Made by a program: the position numbers and the translations under genes | Notes under the pieces: generated by a model | The model's database searches: none | What the model was told of the DNA's origin: nothing | Seen by the model: only the letters and a program-made list of their open reading frames with translations | Assembly: GCA_963837325.1 (NCBI GenBank) | Contig: CAWIMV010000001.1 | Location: 248,001-312,000, forward strand | DNA from: CAVQKZ01 sp963837325 | GTDB taxonomy: Bacteria; Actinomycetota; Actinomycetes; Mycobacteriales; Jatrophihabitantaceae | Length of the DNA stretch: 64,000 nucleotides | Reading direction: 5' to 3' | In this document: in pieces, positions 8,837-18,900 of the stretch | Position numbering within the stretch: position 1 is the stretch's first letter | Layout of the letters: each line of letters begins with the position of its first letter

Positions 8837-8874
8837 CATGATCAGAGACGGCGTTTGCGCCGTCTCTGATCATG
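8837..8874. terminator. Perfect 17-bp stem-loop after the MFS gene
   Basis: Arms 8837-8853 and 8858-8874 are perfectly complementary around the loop TTTG, starting 8 bases after the MFS stop. There is no T-run on either side, so it is not a textbook intrinsic terminator. U-less hairpins of this kind are often seen at gene ends in high-GC actinobacteria. It could also act as a protein-binding palindrome in front of the kinase gene. Confidence 0.55.
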
Positions 8875-8978
8875 CGGATGCGTCACTCGACCAGGAATGC
8901 CGTTGCTAGTCTCGGTGCGGGATTCGGCAGCGGGCGTGGCTGGGGGCTGCGCGTCGAACGTGTCGGCCTGCGGGAGGT

Positions 8979-11210
8979 GTGGTGGCGCTGCGACGTAAAG
9001 GCAACGCCACCGGAGCGGACGCCTTTCCCGGCTTCAGCGACATCAGCGAGATCGGCACCGGCAGCCTGGCCACGGTGTACCGCGCGCGCGAGATCGGGAC
9101 CGATCGGCAGGTCGCCCTCAAGCTGCTCAACGTCCGCGACGCCTCACCGCGTGCTTTGGAGTCCTTTCAGCGCGAGTCCATGGCGCTGGGTGCCCTGAGC
9201 GCCCACCCCAACATCGTCACCCTGTTTCGCACCTTCCCGGTTCCGGACGGACGGCCGGTGCTCGTGCTCGAACTGTGCACGGGTGCGGTCTCGGATCGGC
9301 TGCGGGCCGGCGCCCAGATCCCGGTCCAGGAAGCCGTGTCCATCGCGGTCAAGGTGGCCGGCGCGCTGGAGACCGCCCACCGCGCCGGAATCCTGCACCG
9401 CGACGTCAAGCCCCAGAACATCCTGGTCACCGAGTTCGGCGAACCGGCGCTGGCCGACTTCGGCGTGGCGATGTTGCAGTCGTCGACGCAGACCACGGCC
9501 GGCCTGTTCGACTTCACGACGCTGCACGCGGCACCGGAACTGCTCGAAGGCGGCGAGACCTCGGCGGCCACGGACGTCTACGAACTGGCGTCGACGCTCT
9601 ACCAGCTCATCGTCGGGCAGTCGGCGTTCCGTTCGTACGACGGGGAGTCCCCGGCATCGGTGATTCTGCGGATTCTTCGTGACCCGGTACAGCCCGTCCT
9701 GCAGGCCGGCGTCCCGGTCGCGCTGTCCGACCTGCTCGTGTGGGCGATGTCGAAGGACAAGGATCACCGCCCGCCGACGGCCGCGGAGTTCGCGGTCGAG
9801 CTGTCCCAGATCGAGGTGCAGCAGGGCTGGCCGCGGACCCAATTCCTGATCCGGGACGAGTCGCTCGGCATGTCCGGGGGCAGCCCGACGATCACCCGCT
9901 TGCCCGACCGGCCGCTGATCGAAACCCGGCCGCCCGCCCTGGCGATGCCCACGACACCAGTGCCTCCGACACCGCTGTCGGCGGCGCCAGTGCCGCCGGT
10001 GCCCGTGGCTCCGGCACCCGTTCCTCGGGCGTCGGTGCCTGTGACGCCACCTTCCCGGGCGGCCACGTCGTCGGCGCCGCCCGTAACAGCGGCGGACGAC
10101 TTTCCCGCGCCGCGGCTGTTCTTCGCGGCCGACTCCCGACCGAGCCCGCTCGCTCCGGAGCCCCCTCGGCCGTCGCCCGCCGAACCTGCGGCACCGGTTC
10201 GGCCACCCCGGCATCGCCACGCGGCCGCCGACGCCGAGCCGAGCGTGCTACCGGAGGCACCAGCGGAACCTGCCGATTCGCTCGAGCCCGACGTGCTCGA
10301 TGACTCGCCCGAATCAGACGAGCCGAACGAGCCGGTCTCCCTGCCCGACCTGCTGGCCGCGTTGAAGGAGCGGTTGGCCGCGCTGGAGGCGGCCGACCCA
10401 CCGGACCGTGTGAGCGAACCGCAACCGCCGCCGGTCCGACCTACGCCGGCCGCCGCGGCCCCGCCACCACCAACTCCGCCGCCGACAGCGGTTCCATCGC
10501 AAGCGGTTCCGTCGCCACCAGCGACGCCGACGACAGCGGTTCCTGCGACAGCGGCTCCGCCGCCAGTGGTTCCGTCGACGCCGTATCCGCTGCGCCCAGA
10601 ACGAACGCCCCTGCCCGTGTCGGCCCAGCCCAGCCCGGCCACGCCACCGCCGGCCACGCCACCGCCGGCCACACCACCGTCGCCGGCGTGGCCCGGGCCG
10701 CAATGGACCGACGTCGTGCCGGCGCCGGTACCGACGGCGACCGAATCGCAGCCGCCGCCTGACCAGGTTCGATATCCCATCCCGCCCGCGGCCCACCCGA
10801 GCACTCCGGATGATAACGGCGGCTTCGCGCAGCCCGCCAGCGCACTGCGCATGCCGCGGCCGACGGCGTGGACCCCGCAATCGGTCAGCGATCTGGTCAT
10901 CGACCCGATGTCGCTGCGCCGCCGTCTACGACTGCACGCCGGACTCACGGCGTTGACCGTCGACGAGCGGCGGCTCACCCTGCGCACCCGCATCAAGCGC
11001 ACCCGAATCCCATGGACGGACGTCCTCGGGTTCCAGCCGAACTACGAGCCCGCCGGCTCGGAAGGCATCACCAGCGGGTCGGTCGTGGCCTTGACGACGG
11101 TCGGCCCGGTTCCTTTGCCGGCCACGCACGGATCGGTCGCCGAGGTGCGCTACGCCCAGGCGATGCTCGACGCATATCGAGTGCGGGCCCAGCTGGCTCA
11201 GCACAACTGA
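8979..11210 (+). CDS. Ser/Thr protein kinase with Pro-rich linker and C-terminal PH-like domain
   Basis: About 743 residues. The kinase domain (about 18-275) has IGTGSLATVYRA, the ATP-binding lysine K48 in VALKLL, the catalytic loop HRDVKPQN with D142, and DFG at 160-162. A long region rich in Pro, Ala and Thr (about 300-630) follows. The last 110 residues, from DLVIDPMSL through IKRTRIPWTDVLGFQPNY, look like a bacterial PH-type domain. There is no transmembrane segment or PASTA repeat, unlike PknB, so the kinase is probably cytosolic. GTG 8982 fits the GGGAGG ribosome site better than GTG 8979. It converges on the FnIII-MoxR-DUF58 operon, a usual partner of such kinases. Confidence 0.85.
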   Translation: MVALRRKGNATGADAFPGFSDISEIGTGSLATVYRAREIGTDRQVALKLLNVRDASPRALESFQRESMALGALSAHPNIVTLFRTFPVPDGRPVLVLELCTGAVSDRLRAGAQIPVQEAVSIAVKVAGALETAHRAGILHRDVKPQNILVTEFGEPALADFGVAMLQSSTQTTAGLFDFTTLHAAPELLEGGETSAATDVYELASTLYQLIVGQSAFRSYDGESPASVILRILRDPVQPVLQAGVPVALSDLLVWAMSKDKDHRPPTAAEFAVELSQIEVQQGWPRTQFLIRDESLGMSGGSPTITRLPDRPLIETRPPALAMPTTPVPPTPLSAAPVPPVPVAPAPVPRASVPVTPPSRAATSSAPPVTAADDFPAPRLFFAADSRPSPLAPEPPRPSPAEPAAPVRPPRHRHAAADAEPSVLPEAPAEPADSLEPDVLDDSPESDEPNEPVSLPDLLAALKERLAALEAADPPDRVSEPQPPPVRPTPAAAAPPPPTPPPTAVPSQAVPSPPATPTTAVPATAAPPPVVPSTPYPLRPERTPLPVSAQPSPATPPPATPPPATPPSPAWPGPQWTDVVPAPVPTATESQPPPDQVRYPIPPAAHPSTPDDNGGFAQPASALRMPRPTAWTPQSVSDLVIDPMSLRRRLRLHAGLTALTVDERRLTLRTRIKRTRIPWTDVLGFQPNYEPAGSEGITSGSVVALTTVGPVPLPATHGSVAEVRYAQAMLDAYRVRAQLAQHN

Positions 11211-11227
11211 GCGTCGGCGAAGGACCG

Positions 11228-13669
11228 TCAGTGCCTGCGGTGGTTGCCGCGCCGGTTGCCCGGGGCTCCGCGGCGGCGGCTCTTCGCGGCTGGGGGCGGC
11301 GAGGCCCACGACGCCGGCCCGACAACCGGGCGGGGCGCCTTTGTCCGGTGGTAGCGCAGCCCTGCGGCCAGCCGTCCCGGCACACTGAGCTGGCGTCGGA
11401 CCAGCCGGCGCAGTGACGTGTGCGCCGTCCAGGCCGCATCGGCCTCGGCCGGCCCAACCCGGGTAGCGGAGCTGTAGACGACGGCGTCGGCGGCCTGGCC
11501 GAGATAGGCCGCACGGCCGGCTGGCTCGTCGCCGAAGCGGGCGTCAGTGGCCGCGGCGATCTCGGTACTGGTGAGGTTGGCCAGGTCCGGCAGACCCGAC
11601 TCGGTGAGCACGTCCAAGCTCTCTTGCCAGGCACCGAGCAGGCGGTGCCGTGGGTCGGGAGCGCGGCGCCGGCGCCGGGCCCGGATCTGTTTGCGCAGCA
11701 GTAGGGCCAGAAGCAGCAGGATGACCACGACCCCTAGGCCGATCAGCAGGGCCACGATCAGCGCTCGGTTCGAGGCCGCGGCCCGGTGCGGCACCTTGCT
11801 CTTCGGAGCAACTGCATGCCCGGCGTTCGACTGCGTGATCAGGGCGTTGCGAGTCGGCGTTGCGCTCGGCGTCTGGGACGGCTGCGCGGCCGCGCTGGGC
11901 GTGCGCTGGGCGGTGGAGAACGAAGTCGGGGCCGGGTCGGCGACGACCCAACCGCTGCCCCGGATCGGGATTTCGACCCACGTCCAGGCGTCGGCAGTGC
12001 TGACGCCGTAACTGCCGGCGGCCAGCGGCCGGCCGCCCTGGGACGAGCCAACCCGAAACCCGGTGACCAACCGCGCCGGCACGCCGAGCTGGCGGGCTAC
12101 GAGGGCGAACAGGGTGGCGTACTGCTCCGGTGTCGCCGCTCGTTGCGGGCCGATGATCGAGGCCAGCACGTCGGTGAAGCTGACCCCACCCGCGTGCGGC
12201 GTGCTCGTCGGGGTCGGAGTCGGGCGCTTGCGCCCCTTGGTCGGCTTCGGGCTCGACGCCGCCGTCGGGGGCGACGTGGGCGCTCCGGACGGCGGCACAC
12301 CGGCGAGTGCGTACTTGGTCTGCAGGTCCTTGCTCAGTGCCTGTAGGAACGGCACTGCCGGCGTGCTGGGTGTACCGGTCTCCTCGGTGAACGTGTTGAC
12401 GACGGTGGCCAGATTCGTTCGCAACGAGCCGGGAATCTCGGTGTCGATCGGCGGCGCCGAGGTGGCCGGCAGGCCGACCGCGCTCACGTTGGGCAACGCG
12501 GTCGTGGACGCGTTGGAACGGATCGTGTAACTCTGCCCGCCGCGCAGGCCGTTCGACGGCACCACCATGCCGCTGGCCGGGTCGATGTTCACCGTGGTGC
12601 CGGTGACGCGCTGCGGCCGATACAGGAACGGCATCCACGGCGCGGAGGTCAGCGGCCCCGATGCGATCTTGTACCGCTGGGTCACCGCCGGGCGGCGGAT
12701 GTTCAGCGCGGGATCGGTGTCGGCGGGCACGATGCCGCCGGACGGTCGAAAACTGCGGTTGAACGCCCATCCGTCCCCGTCGTAGTAGTCGACATTGGCA
12801 ACGCCGAAATAGGCCGACGAGGTGCGGTCGACCGTGACGCGGAAGACCGGGCGGCCGGCGTCGGTCGATTTGGTCGGGCGCAGGTCGCTGATGAACGAGA
12901 CCGGGCTGAGCGGCTGTGAGCGGCTGAGCGGCGGAACCCGCTGTGGCGTCGTGGTGCGGCCCGCGAACGCGGACGACTGGGCGATCACGGCCGCCACCAG
13001 CGCAACGACGAGCGCGGTGCCGGTTCCCACTACGACGCCACGCAGCGGGAGTACGCCGTCGGCCTGGGTCGACTGCGCGCCGGCGTCCTGCCGCACCCAG
13101 GACTGCGCAACGCGCAGCAACAACAGCGCGACCAGAAGGGTGCCGGCCAGCAGGGTGTCCGAGACCCGCACGTCGTGCACCGTTCCGGACGCCCCGCGCA
13201 CCGATCCCGCGTAGGCCAGCCCGAACGTCACCAGCCAGGCGGCGTAGGGCAGCACGGTCGACCACTGCCGGGCCGCGCATTCGCCGCCGATCGCGCCGGC
13301 GAGCCAGCACAGCGCCACCGGCGCGACGAGCAACGTGCGGGGGCTGACGAGCGGCAGCGCGAACGTGAGCACCTGGGACGGGCCGTGGATGACACCGGCA
13401 ACCAGGTCGGCGAGGGCCGTGGGCTCCCGCAGCACGACCAGCAGCGTGTAGACCACGAACGCGGCGACGTCGACAAGCGTCGTGAGCCACAGCTGCCGGA
13501 CGCCGAGCCGCACGACGACGTACGGAATCAGCACGCTGAGCAAAGCCGCACCGACGAGGGGCGGCGTAATCACGTCAGCGGGAAACGGCCGGCGCCACGG
13601 CGCGCTCGCCAGGACGCTCGCGAGCAGCGCGAGTGGCAGCACCGTCCACGGCACGAGGCGGCGGATCAT
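11228..13669 (-). CDS. TgpA-like membrane protein with transglutaminase-like domain (catalytic residues absent)
   Basis: 813 residues. Roughly six N-terminal membrane helices (about 1-230) are followed by an extracellular region, a transglutaminase-like domain (about 500-600), one helix near 655-680 (LIVALLIGLGVVVILLLLAL) and a basic cytoplasmic tail. The fold markers EQYATLFALVARQLGVPARL, DAWTWVEI and WVVADPAP are present. The position of the usual nucleophile Cys, three before Tyr517, is Pro514, and the usual His is Trp562. It therefore probably does not act as a Cys transglutaminase or protease. The ATG at 13669 overlaps the DUF58 stop by 4 bases; longer in-frame sequence upstream is only a shadow of DUF58. 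Confidence 0.85.
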   Translation of the reverse strand: MIRRLVPWTVLPLALLASVLASAPWRRPFPADVITPPLVGAALLSVLIPYVVVRLGVRQLWLTTLVDVAAFVVYTLLVVLREPTALADLVAGVIHGPSQVLTFALPLVSPRTLLVAPVALCWLAGAIGGECAARQWSTVLPYAAWLVTFGLAYAGSVRGASGTVHDVRVSDTLLAGTLLVALLLLRVAQSWVRQDAGAQSTQADGVLPLRGVVVGTGTALVVALVAAVIAQSSAFAGRTTTPQRVPPLSRSQPLSPVSFISDLRPTKSTDAGRPVFRVTVDRTSSAYFGVANVDYYDGDGWAFNRSFRPSGGIVPADTDPALNIRRPAVTQRYKIASGPLTSAPWMPFLYRPQRVTGTTVNIDPASGMVVPSNGLRGGQSYTIRSNASTTALPNVSAVGLPATSAPPIDTEIPGSLRTNLATVVNTFTEETGTPSTPAVPFLQALSKDLQTKYALAGVPPSGAPTSPPTAASSPKPTKGRKRPTPTPTSTPHAGGVSFTDVLASIIGPQRAATPEQYATLFALVARQLGVPARLVTGFRVGSSQGGRPLAAGSYGVSTADAWTWVEIPIRGSGWVVADPAPTSFSTAQRTPSAAAQPSQTPSATPTRNALITQSNAGHAVAPKSKVPHRAAASNRALIVALLIGLGVVVILLLLALLLRKQIRARRRRRAPDPRHRLLGAWQESLDVLTESGLPDLANLTSTEIAAATDARFGDEPAGRAAYLGQAADAVVYSSATRVGPAEADAAWTAHTSLRRLVRRQLSVPGRLAAGLRYHRTKAPRPVVGPASWASPPPAAKSRRRGAPGNRRGNHRRH

Positions 13670-14805
13670 GTGTGCACCTGGACGTTCCAGGCCGCGCAGG
13701 CGGTGTCGGCATCGGTCGCCGTTATCACGCCGACGCCGGGGAAGCGCACGGTCGCCGCCTCGTGATCCGGGTCGATCGACACCACGACCAGCCGTTCGAA
13801 CCGTCGTCGCAGCGCGGCGACGAACGGCAGGTCGGCCCGGTCGAGCACACCGGTGATGACGACGAGCGACGTCCCGCCGCGGGCCCGCCGCAGCGCGAGC
13901 AGCTGAGCTTGGAGCGAGCCGGCGGGATCCGCGGCGATGCCGGTGAGGTGGTCGATCAAGGCGGTCACGTCCCGCAACCGCGGGCCGCCGATCGCACTGC
14001 CGTCGGTGAGGCGCAACTCGACCGGTGCCTTGTTCGCCGACTCGGCCACCAGCACTGACGCGGCCACGTCGACCGCGGCCTCGAACGCCTCCGCCGTGTA
14101 GCCGCTCGGCCGCTGGTCGAGCACCACGACGCTGTAGGGCTGCGAGGTGTCGACGTTGTGCTTCACGACCAGCCGGCCGGTGCGGGCCGTCGATCGCCAG
14201 TGCACCAGGCGCAGGTCGTCGCCGACGACGTAATCGCGAAGTCGGTGGAAGGTGATGTTGCCCTGCGGGGACGTATCCGAGGACGGCCCTTCCAGATGGC
14301 GGGTCTGACCGGCCGGCAGCGCCTGGAACCCGAGTACGCGCGGATACACCCAGATGCGTTCTGGCCGACCGTGGCGGCGCGAGACGCGGAACAGGTCGAA
14401 CGGGTCGCGACGGGTGACCTCGATCGGCCCCACCTCGAAGATGCCGCGATGCGACGTGGGCAGGCGGTAGGTGCGGGTGCCGCGTTCGCCGCCCCGCAGC
14501 CGGGGGATGACCGTGCGCACGTGGGCCGAGCCGAAGGGCTGGTTGGCGACAGTCGTGGGCACGGTCAGTCGGCCCCGGTTGGCGAAGGTGAGGAAGGCGA
14601 TAGCCATCGAACCCTTCGGCACGCGCGGAGGCTGGATCTGCCGGTCGATGTGCAGTCGCGAGGGCCGCAGGATGGTGGCCAACCCGATGAGGACAACGGC
14701 CAACAAGCCGAGGCCGAGCAGGTCGAACGACGTCCAGCTCAGCCAAAGCCCGAGCGCGAGGGCGAGCGCACCGGCCACCAGCGCGGCCAGGCCCATCTTG
14801 GTCAA
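13666..14805 (-). CDS. DUF58 domain-containing protein
   Basis: 379 residues. Two N-terminal hydrophobic helices (about 5-50) are followed by a soluble part with the DUF58 signature: SSDTSPQGNITFHRLRDYVV and GDDLRLVHWRSTARTGRLVV. The C-terminal part resembles a von Willebrand A-like fold. DUF58 proteins nearly always sit beside a MoxR ATPase and a TgpA-like protein, as here, and are thought to work with them in folding or maturing envelope complexes. It is coupled to the TgpA gene by a 4-base overlap and lies 102 bases after MoxR. I see nothing in that gap. The molecular role is unproven in this family. Confidence 0.88.
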   Translation of the reverse strand: MTKMGLAALVAGALALALGLWLSWTSFDLLGLGLLAVVLIGLATILRPSRLHIDRQIQPPRVPKGSMAIAFLTFANRGRLTVPTTVANQPFGSAHVRTVIPRLRGGERGTRTYRLPTSHRGIFEVGPIEVTRRDPFDLFRVSRRHGRPERIWVYPRVLGFQALPAGQTRHLEGPSSDTSPQGNITFHRLRDYVVGDDLRLVHWRSTARTGRLVVKHNVDTSQPYSVVVLDQRPSGYTAEAFEAAVDVAASVLVAESANKAPVELRLTDGSAIGGPRLRDVTALIDHLTGIAADPAGSLQAQLLALRRARGGTSLVVITGVLDRADLPFVAALRRRFERLVVVSIDPDHEAATVRFPGVGVITATDADTACAAWNVQVHT

Positions 14806-14907
14806 GAGCGGGCCTCCGCGGTGAGCATCGCGGCGAGCCCAGGCGAGCGAGGAGCGGAGCGCAGGGGGCCTGTGGGCGGTTTGGTCATGACGGCATGGGG
14901 CTGACGC

Positions 14908-15879
14908 TCAGCTCGCGGCCATCGCGCGCGGCACCGGCACCGACTGCACGGCGCGGGCGATGAGTTCGGCGCCGGTGCGGCCCTGCAGTTCGGCCTCGGG
15001 CTGCAGGATCACGCGGTGCGACAGCACCACCGGGGCGATGTTCTTGACGTCCTCGGGCACCACGAACGGACGGCCGGCCGCGGCCGCCGCGGCCCGGGCT
15101 GCACGCAGCAGGGCCAGGCTGCCGCGCGGGGAAACGCCCAGGCGCAGTTCGGACATCGACCGGGTAGCCGTCGCGATGGCCACGATGTACTGCTCCAGGG
15201 CCGGTGCCACCTCGACGTGTTTGACGGCCTCGATCATCATCAGCACGTCGTGCGCAGTCAGCACCGGCAACAGTTGGGCGACCGTCGAGCCCATCTTTTG
15301 GGTGCGCAGAATCTCCGCTTCGGCGTCCGGGGTCGGGTAGCCGACGGTCAGCTTCATCAGGAAGCGATCGAGCTGGGCCTCAGGTAGGACGTAGGTGCCC
15401 TCCATGTCGATCGGGTTCTGGGTCGCGACCACCATGAACGGCCGGGGCATCGGGTAAACCTGCCCGTCGGTGCTGAGGGTGCCTTCTTCCATCACCTCGA
15501 GCAGGGCCGACTGGGTTTTGGGAGAGGCCCGGTTGATCTCGTCGCCGAGCACGACGTTGGCGAAGATCGGTCCCGGCTTGAACTCGAACTCCGTCGTGGC
15601 CTGGTTGAAGATCGAGACGCCACTGACGTCTGACGGGAGCAGGTCGGGCGTGAACTGGATGCGGTTCCACGTGATCGACAGTGATGAAGCCAGCGCCCGC
15701 GCGAGCGACGTCTTGCCGGTGCCGGGCACGTCTTCGAGCAGCAGGTGGCCTTCAGCCAGCAGACAGATGACCGCGTTGCCGATCACTTCGGGTTTGCCCT
15801 GGATGACGCGCCCCATGTTGGCGCACAGCGTCTGCACGCTGTGGGCGACTCGGCTGATCTCGTCCGGTGGGCGGGTCAT
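14908..15879 (-). CDS. MoxR family AAA+ ATPase
   Basis: 323 residues. Walker A is EDVPGTGKTSLAR near residue 55, Walker B is VVLGDEINRASPKTQSALLE, and sensor 1 lies in VVATQNPIDMEGTYVLPEAQ. The closing lid helices end with SHRVILQPEAEL. All are standard for MoxR ATPases, which act as chaperone-like remodelers of VWA or DUF58 partners. The ATG at 15879 gives the usual length; upstream in-frame sequence would run antisense to the fibronectin gene frame and is compositionally odd. The gene is 55 bases after the FnIII gene and before DUF58 in the same operon. Confidence 0.92.
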   Translation of the reverse strand: MTRPPDEISRVAHSVQTLCANMGRVIQGKPEVIGNAVICLLAEGHLLLEDVPGTGKTSLARALASSLSITWNRIQFTPDLLPSDVSGVSIFNQATTEFEFKPGPIFANVVLGDEINRASPKTQSALLEVMEEGTLSTDGQVYPMPRPFMVVATQNPIDMEGTYVLPEAQLDRFLMKLTVGYPTPDAEAEILRTQKMGSTVAQLLPVLTAHDVLMMIEAVKHVEVAPALEQYIVAIATATRSMSELRLGVSPRGSLALLRAARAAAAAAGRPFVVPEDVKNIAPVVLSHRVILQPEAELQGRTGAELIARAVQSVPVPRAMAAS

Positions 15880-15934
15880 GAGGCTCCTCGTAGTTCTGGC
15901 GGTGCCGGCGCGGTTCGGTCCGGCCCGGCGCTCG

Positions 15935-18900
15935 TCACGGTGGGGTGCCGCCGACGAGGACGGGCCCGGCGGATTGGTCGTCGCCGGCGGTGTCGGTGTA
16001 ACCGATGGTGATCGTCCAGGTGTTGGTGCGCGGCGTGCCTCCGCACGTGTCCCGGACGTAGGTCGGGTTCGCGTCCGGGGTGCCGTTGGGCACGCTGCGG
16101 CCACAGAAGCTGCCGGTCGTGTCCTTGAGGACGTAGCGCCAGTCGGTGCAGCCGGCCAGTTGGGCGGCGGTTCCGCCGAACGTCACGCCGACGGCGGGAT
16201 CGGTGGCTGTCCCGGCCCAGGCCGCCGCGAAGCTGCCGGGCGGCACCGAGCAGGGCTGGTAGGTCGGGGGACCACCGCTGAGCTGGTAGGTGAACGAGTG
16301 CTCGTCGCCGCCGGCCCTGTCCTGGTAGCTGACCGTGATCGCCCACCCCGTCGTCTGCGAGCCATAGCGGTTGACGCAGGTCGGGTCGACCCCGACGTTC
16401 GTGCCTCCGTGGCTCGGCTGGTTGTTGTCCGAGCCGCAGCCCGAGCCGTTGGGGGCGTGGATTTGTTCGGTCCACCCGGTCGTGATGCGGGAGACATCCT
16501 GGTCGCTCTTGCCGCCCTGATAGCTGACCCGCACGCTCGAACCACCGTTGTGGCTGTCCCAGGCCACCGCGAAGTCGCCCTGGGAGGCGTCGAGCTTCGA
16601 TGCGCTACCGAAGTTGATATGCGTGCTCGCCGCCGGCGAGGTCGTGCCCCCGAAGACGAGAGGCGGCCGGGCCGACCCGTCCTCCACCAGTGCCACGGTC
16701 ACGGTGCAGTCGCCGTTGTAGGCCAGCAGCGAGACGTCCTGCTGGATCGTCTCGCTGGCGGGATCGAAGTTGTCCTTGCTGAGTTGGAATCCGGTGTTCG
16801 CGCAGCGGACGCCGCTGCTGTCGGCGAGGTCGAAGCGCTCGCCGTTCGCCGCTGCGCTGCCGAGCCCGTGGATCACGACGGTGAGGCTGCAGCTCAGCAC
16901 GATCACGCCGGAATCGGGCGGACAGCTCGCGGTCACCGACAGGTCGGGCCATTCGGCGCGGGTGACGACGGTGACGGGGCCGACGGAAACGGCCGCCTCG
17001 CGGTGCCTCGGCGGGCTCACCGACGCGCTGGCGTCATAGTGGGCGCCGGCCTGCACGCCGGCGAATCTCGCGGACACCTGCGAGCTGCCGCCGCGAAACG
17101 TGATCGGACCGACCGTCTTGGTGCCCGACGGTCCGGTGAGCCGGAACGTGACCTGGGCCCCGACGCCTCCAGCAGTGCGCACCGGGTTGTTCCCCAGCGC
17201 GAGGTTGACGGTGGTGGTGGCCGTGCCGCCGAGTGACGTGGCTGCTGGCTGGGACGCGGTAAGGCTCATCGCGCTGCCCACCGGCGGGCGCCAGCTGTAC
17301 GCGCAGCCGCTGCTCGACCCGGGGGAGCCGACCGTCCCCCTGGTGCCGATGCCTTCGACCTGGAAGGCCAGACCGCGGCCCAGCAGCGAGTCGTTGCCGG
17401 GGAACGTGGCCCGGAAGCTGTGCTGGGTGGGGTCGCCCGCGACCGAGATGGCAGCCGGTGCGCTGGAGAGCCCTGATCCGTCGCAGAAGTTCGGGATGAC
17501 GCTCCAGGTCGCCGCCTGCACGCAGCCCTCGGTTACACCGCCGCAGGAGTTCCACGTGATCGTCCAGTTGCCGGAACCATCCGTGCTCACCTGAACGTTG
17601 GTCGGTGCTGCCGGTCCCTCGGGGCCGGTCGCGATCTCGACCGGCACCGACGGAGTACCACGGCCGTTCAGGTAGGCGGTGACGGTGATCTTGTAGCGAG
17701 TGTCCGGGAACAGCCCGGTCAGATTGATACCGTCCTGCCCCTGCACGGTGACCGCGGCGGGTGGCGCCGGCGCAGCCGAGCTGAGCAACTGGACGGAAAC
17801 CGTGTACGTCGACGGCGCACAGTCGCGCGTATCGAGCAGGGGATAGCTCCAGCGCAGTTGCACCGACCGCGAACCCGGCGTCGCCTGGGTGATCGTCGGG
17901 ATGTGCGGCACCTGGACCACCGTCTTGCAGCGGATCGTGTCGCTGATCGGTTGAACCGGTGCGGCTCGCGCCGTGTTCTTCGCCGGCGTCTTCGGCCCGT
18001 TCGGCTTTCGCGAGGTGTGGCCCGCGGCCAGAGACGTGGCGTCACCGCTGGCATTGAGCGACACCGCCGCGCTCTTGTCGATCGTTTCCGGCGGGCGGCT
18101 GCCGTCAGTGAACAGGGCGAGCGCCTGGACGTGGCTGGGGGAGTCGAACAGCACGCGGTCGCCGCGAGCGACGGCGTAGGCGTCCCGGAAGTCAGCGACC
18201 TCGGCCGCGTGGCCGGAGGCGGTGCGCACCACCGGGTAGCTCGCCGCCCCGGGCAGCACCCGGACGCCGCCGCCGATACCGATCTGCCACAGCCGTCCAG
18301 CGCTGCCCTGCTCCATCGCGTACAGCGCGCCGTGGCTGGCCGCGGGGGCCGACAGCGCAGCTCCGGCGTCGATGCCGGGCAGGGCGATGGGATCGACTCG
18401 GCCCGGACCCGCAGCGGGCACCGACACCAGGCTCCAGCCCGTGCTGGAGTGGTAAAGGAACGACAGCGTGTCGCGCTGGTTCGACGCGGCCAGGATCGCG
18501 TCCACGTCGGTCAGGCCCTTCACGGCGAAGCTGCGTGGCGCGGCGCTGCCGGTGAACACCTGCACGCGGGTCGGGGCGCCCACTGCGACGACGTCCCCGC
18601 CGGCGCGCCCGGTGCTGACCCCGATCGCCGAGGTGGCCGGCACCCGGCCGCGGTCGGCGCTGTGCAGGGCCACGCCGGCGTTGCTGCCGCGTGGCAGCGT
18701 CAACTGTCGGATCGTGCGCGTGGCCCCACTGCCCACGCGCAGCCACAACTCGCCGTTCGCGCTCGCGGCGCCGGCTGGGGACGTGCTGCCGGGCTCGTCC
18801 ATGACCGCGTAGGCGCGGGGTTTGACCTTCGCGCCGGCGGCGATCGCGGACTGCACAGTCGACTGGCCAACGAGGTACACCGACGTGCCGGTTGCCCCGG

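Noticed and set aside
13670..14746. Extended N-terminus for the TgpA-like protein
   Set aside because: The in-frame extension is a shifted reading of DUF58 with Arg/His/Pro-rich noise; the ATG at 13669 overlaps the DUF58 stop, as expected.
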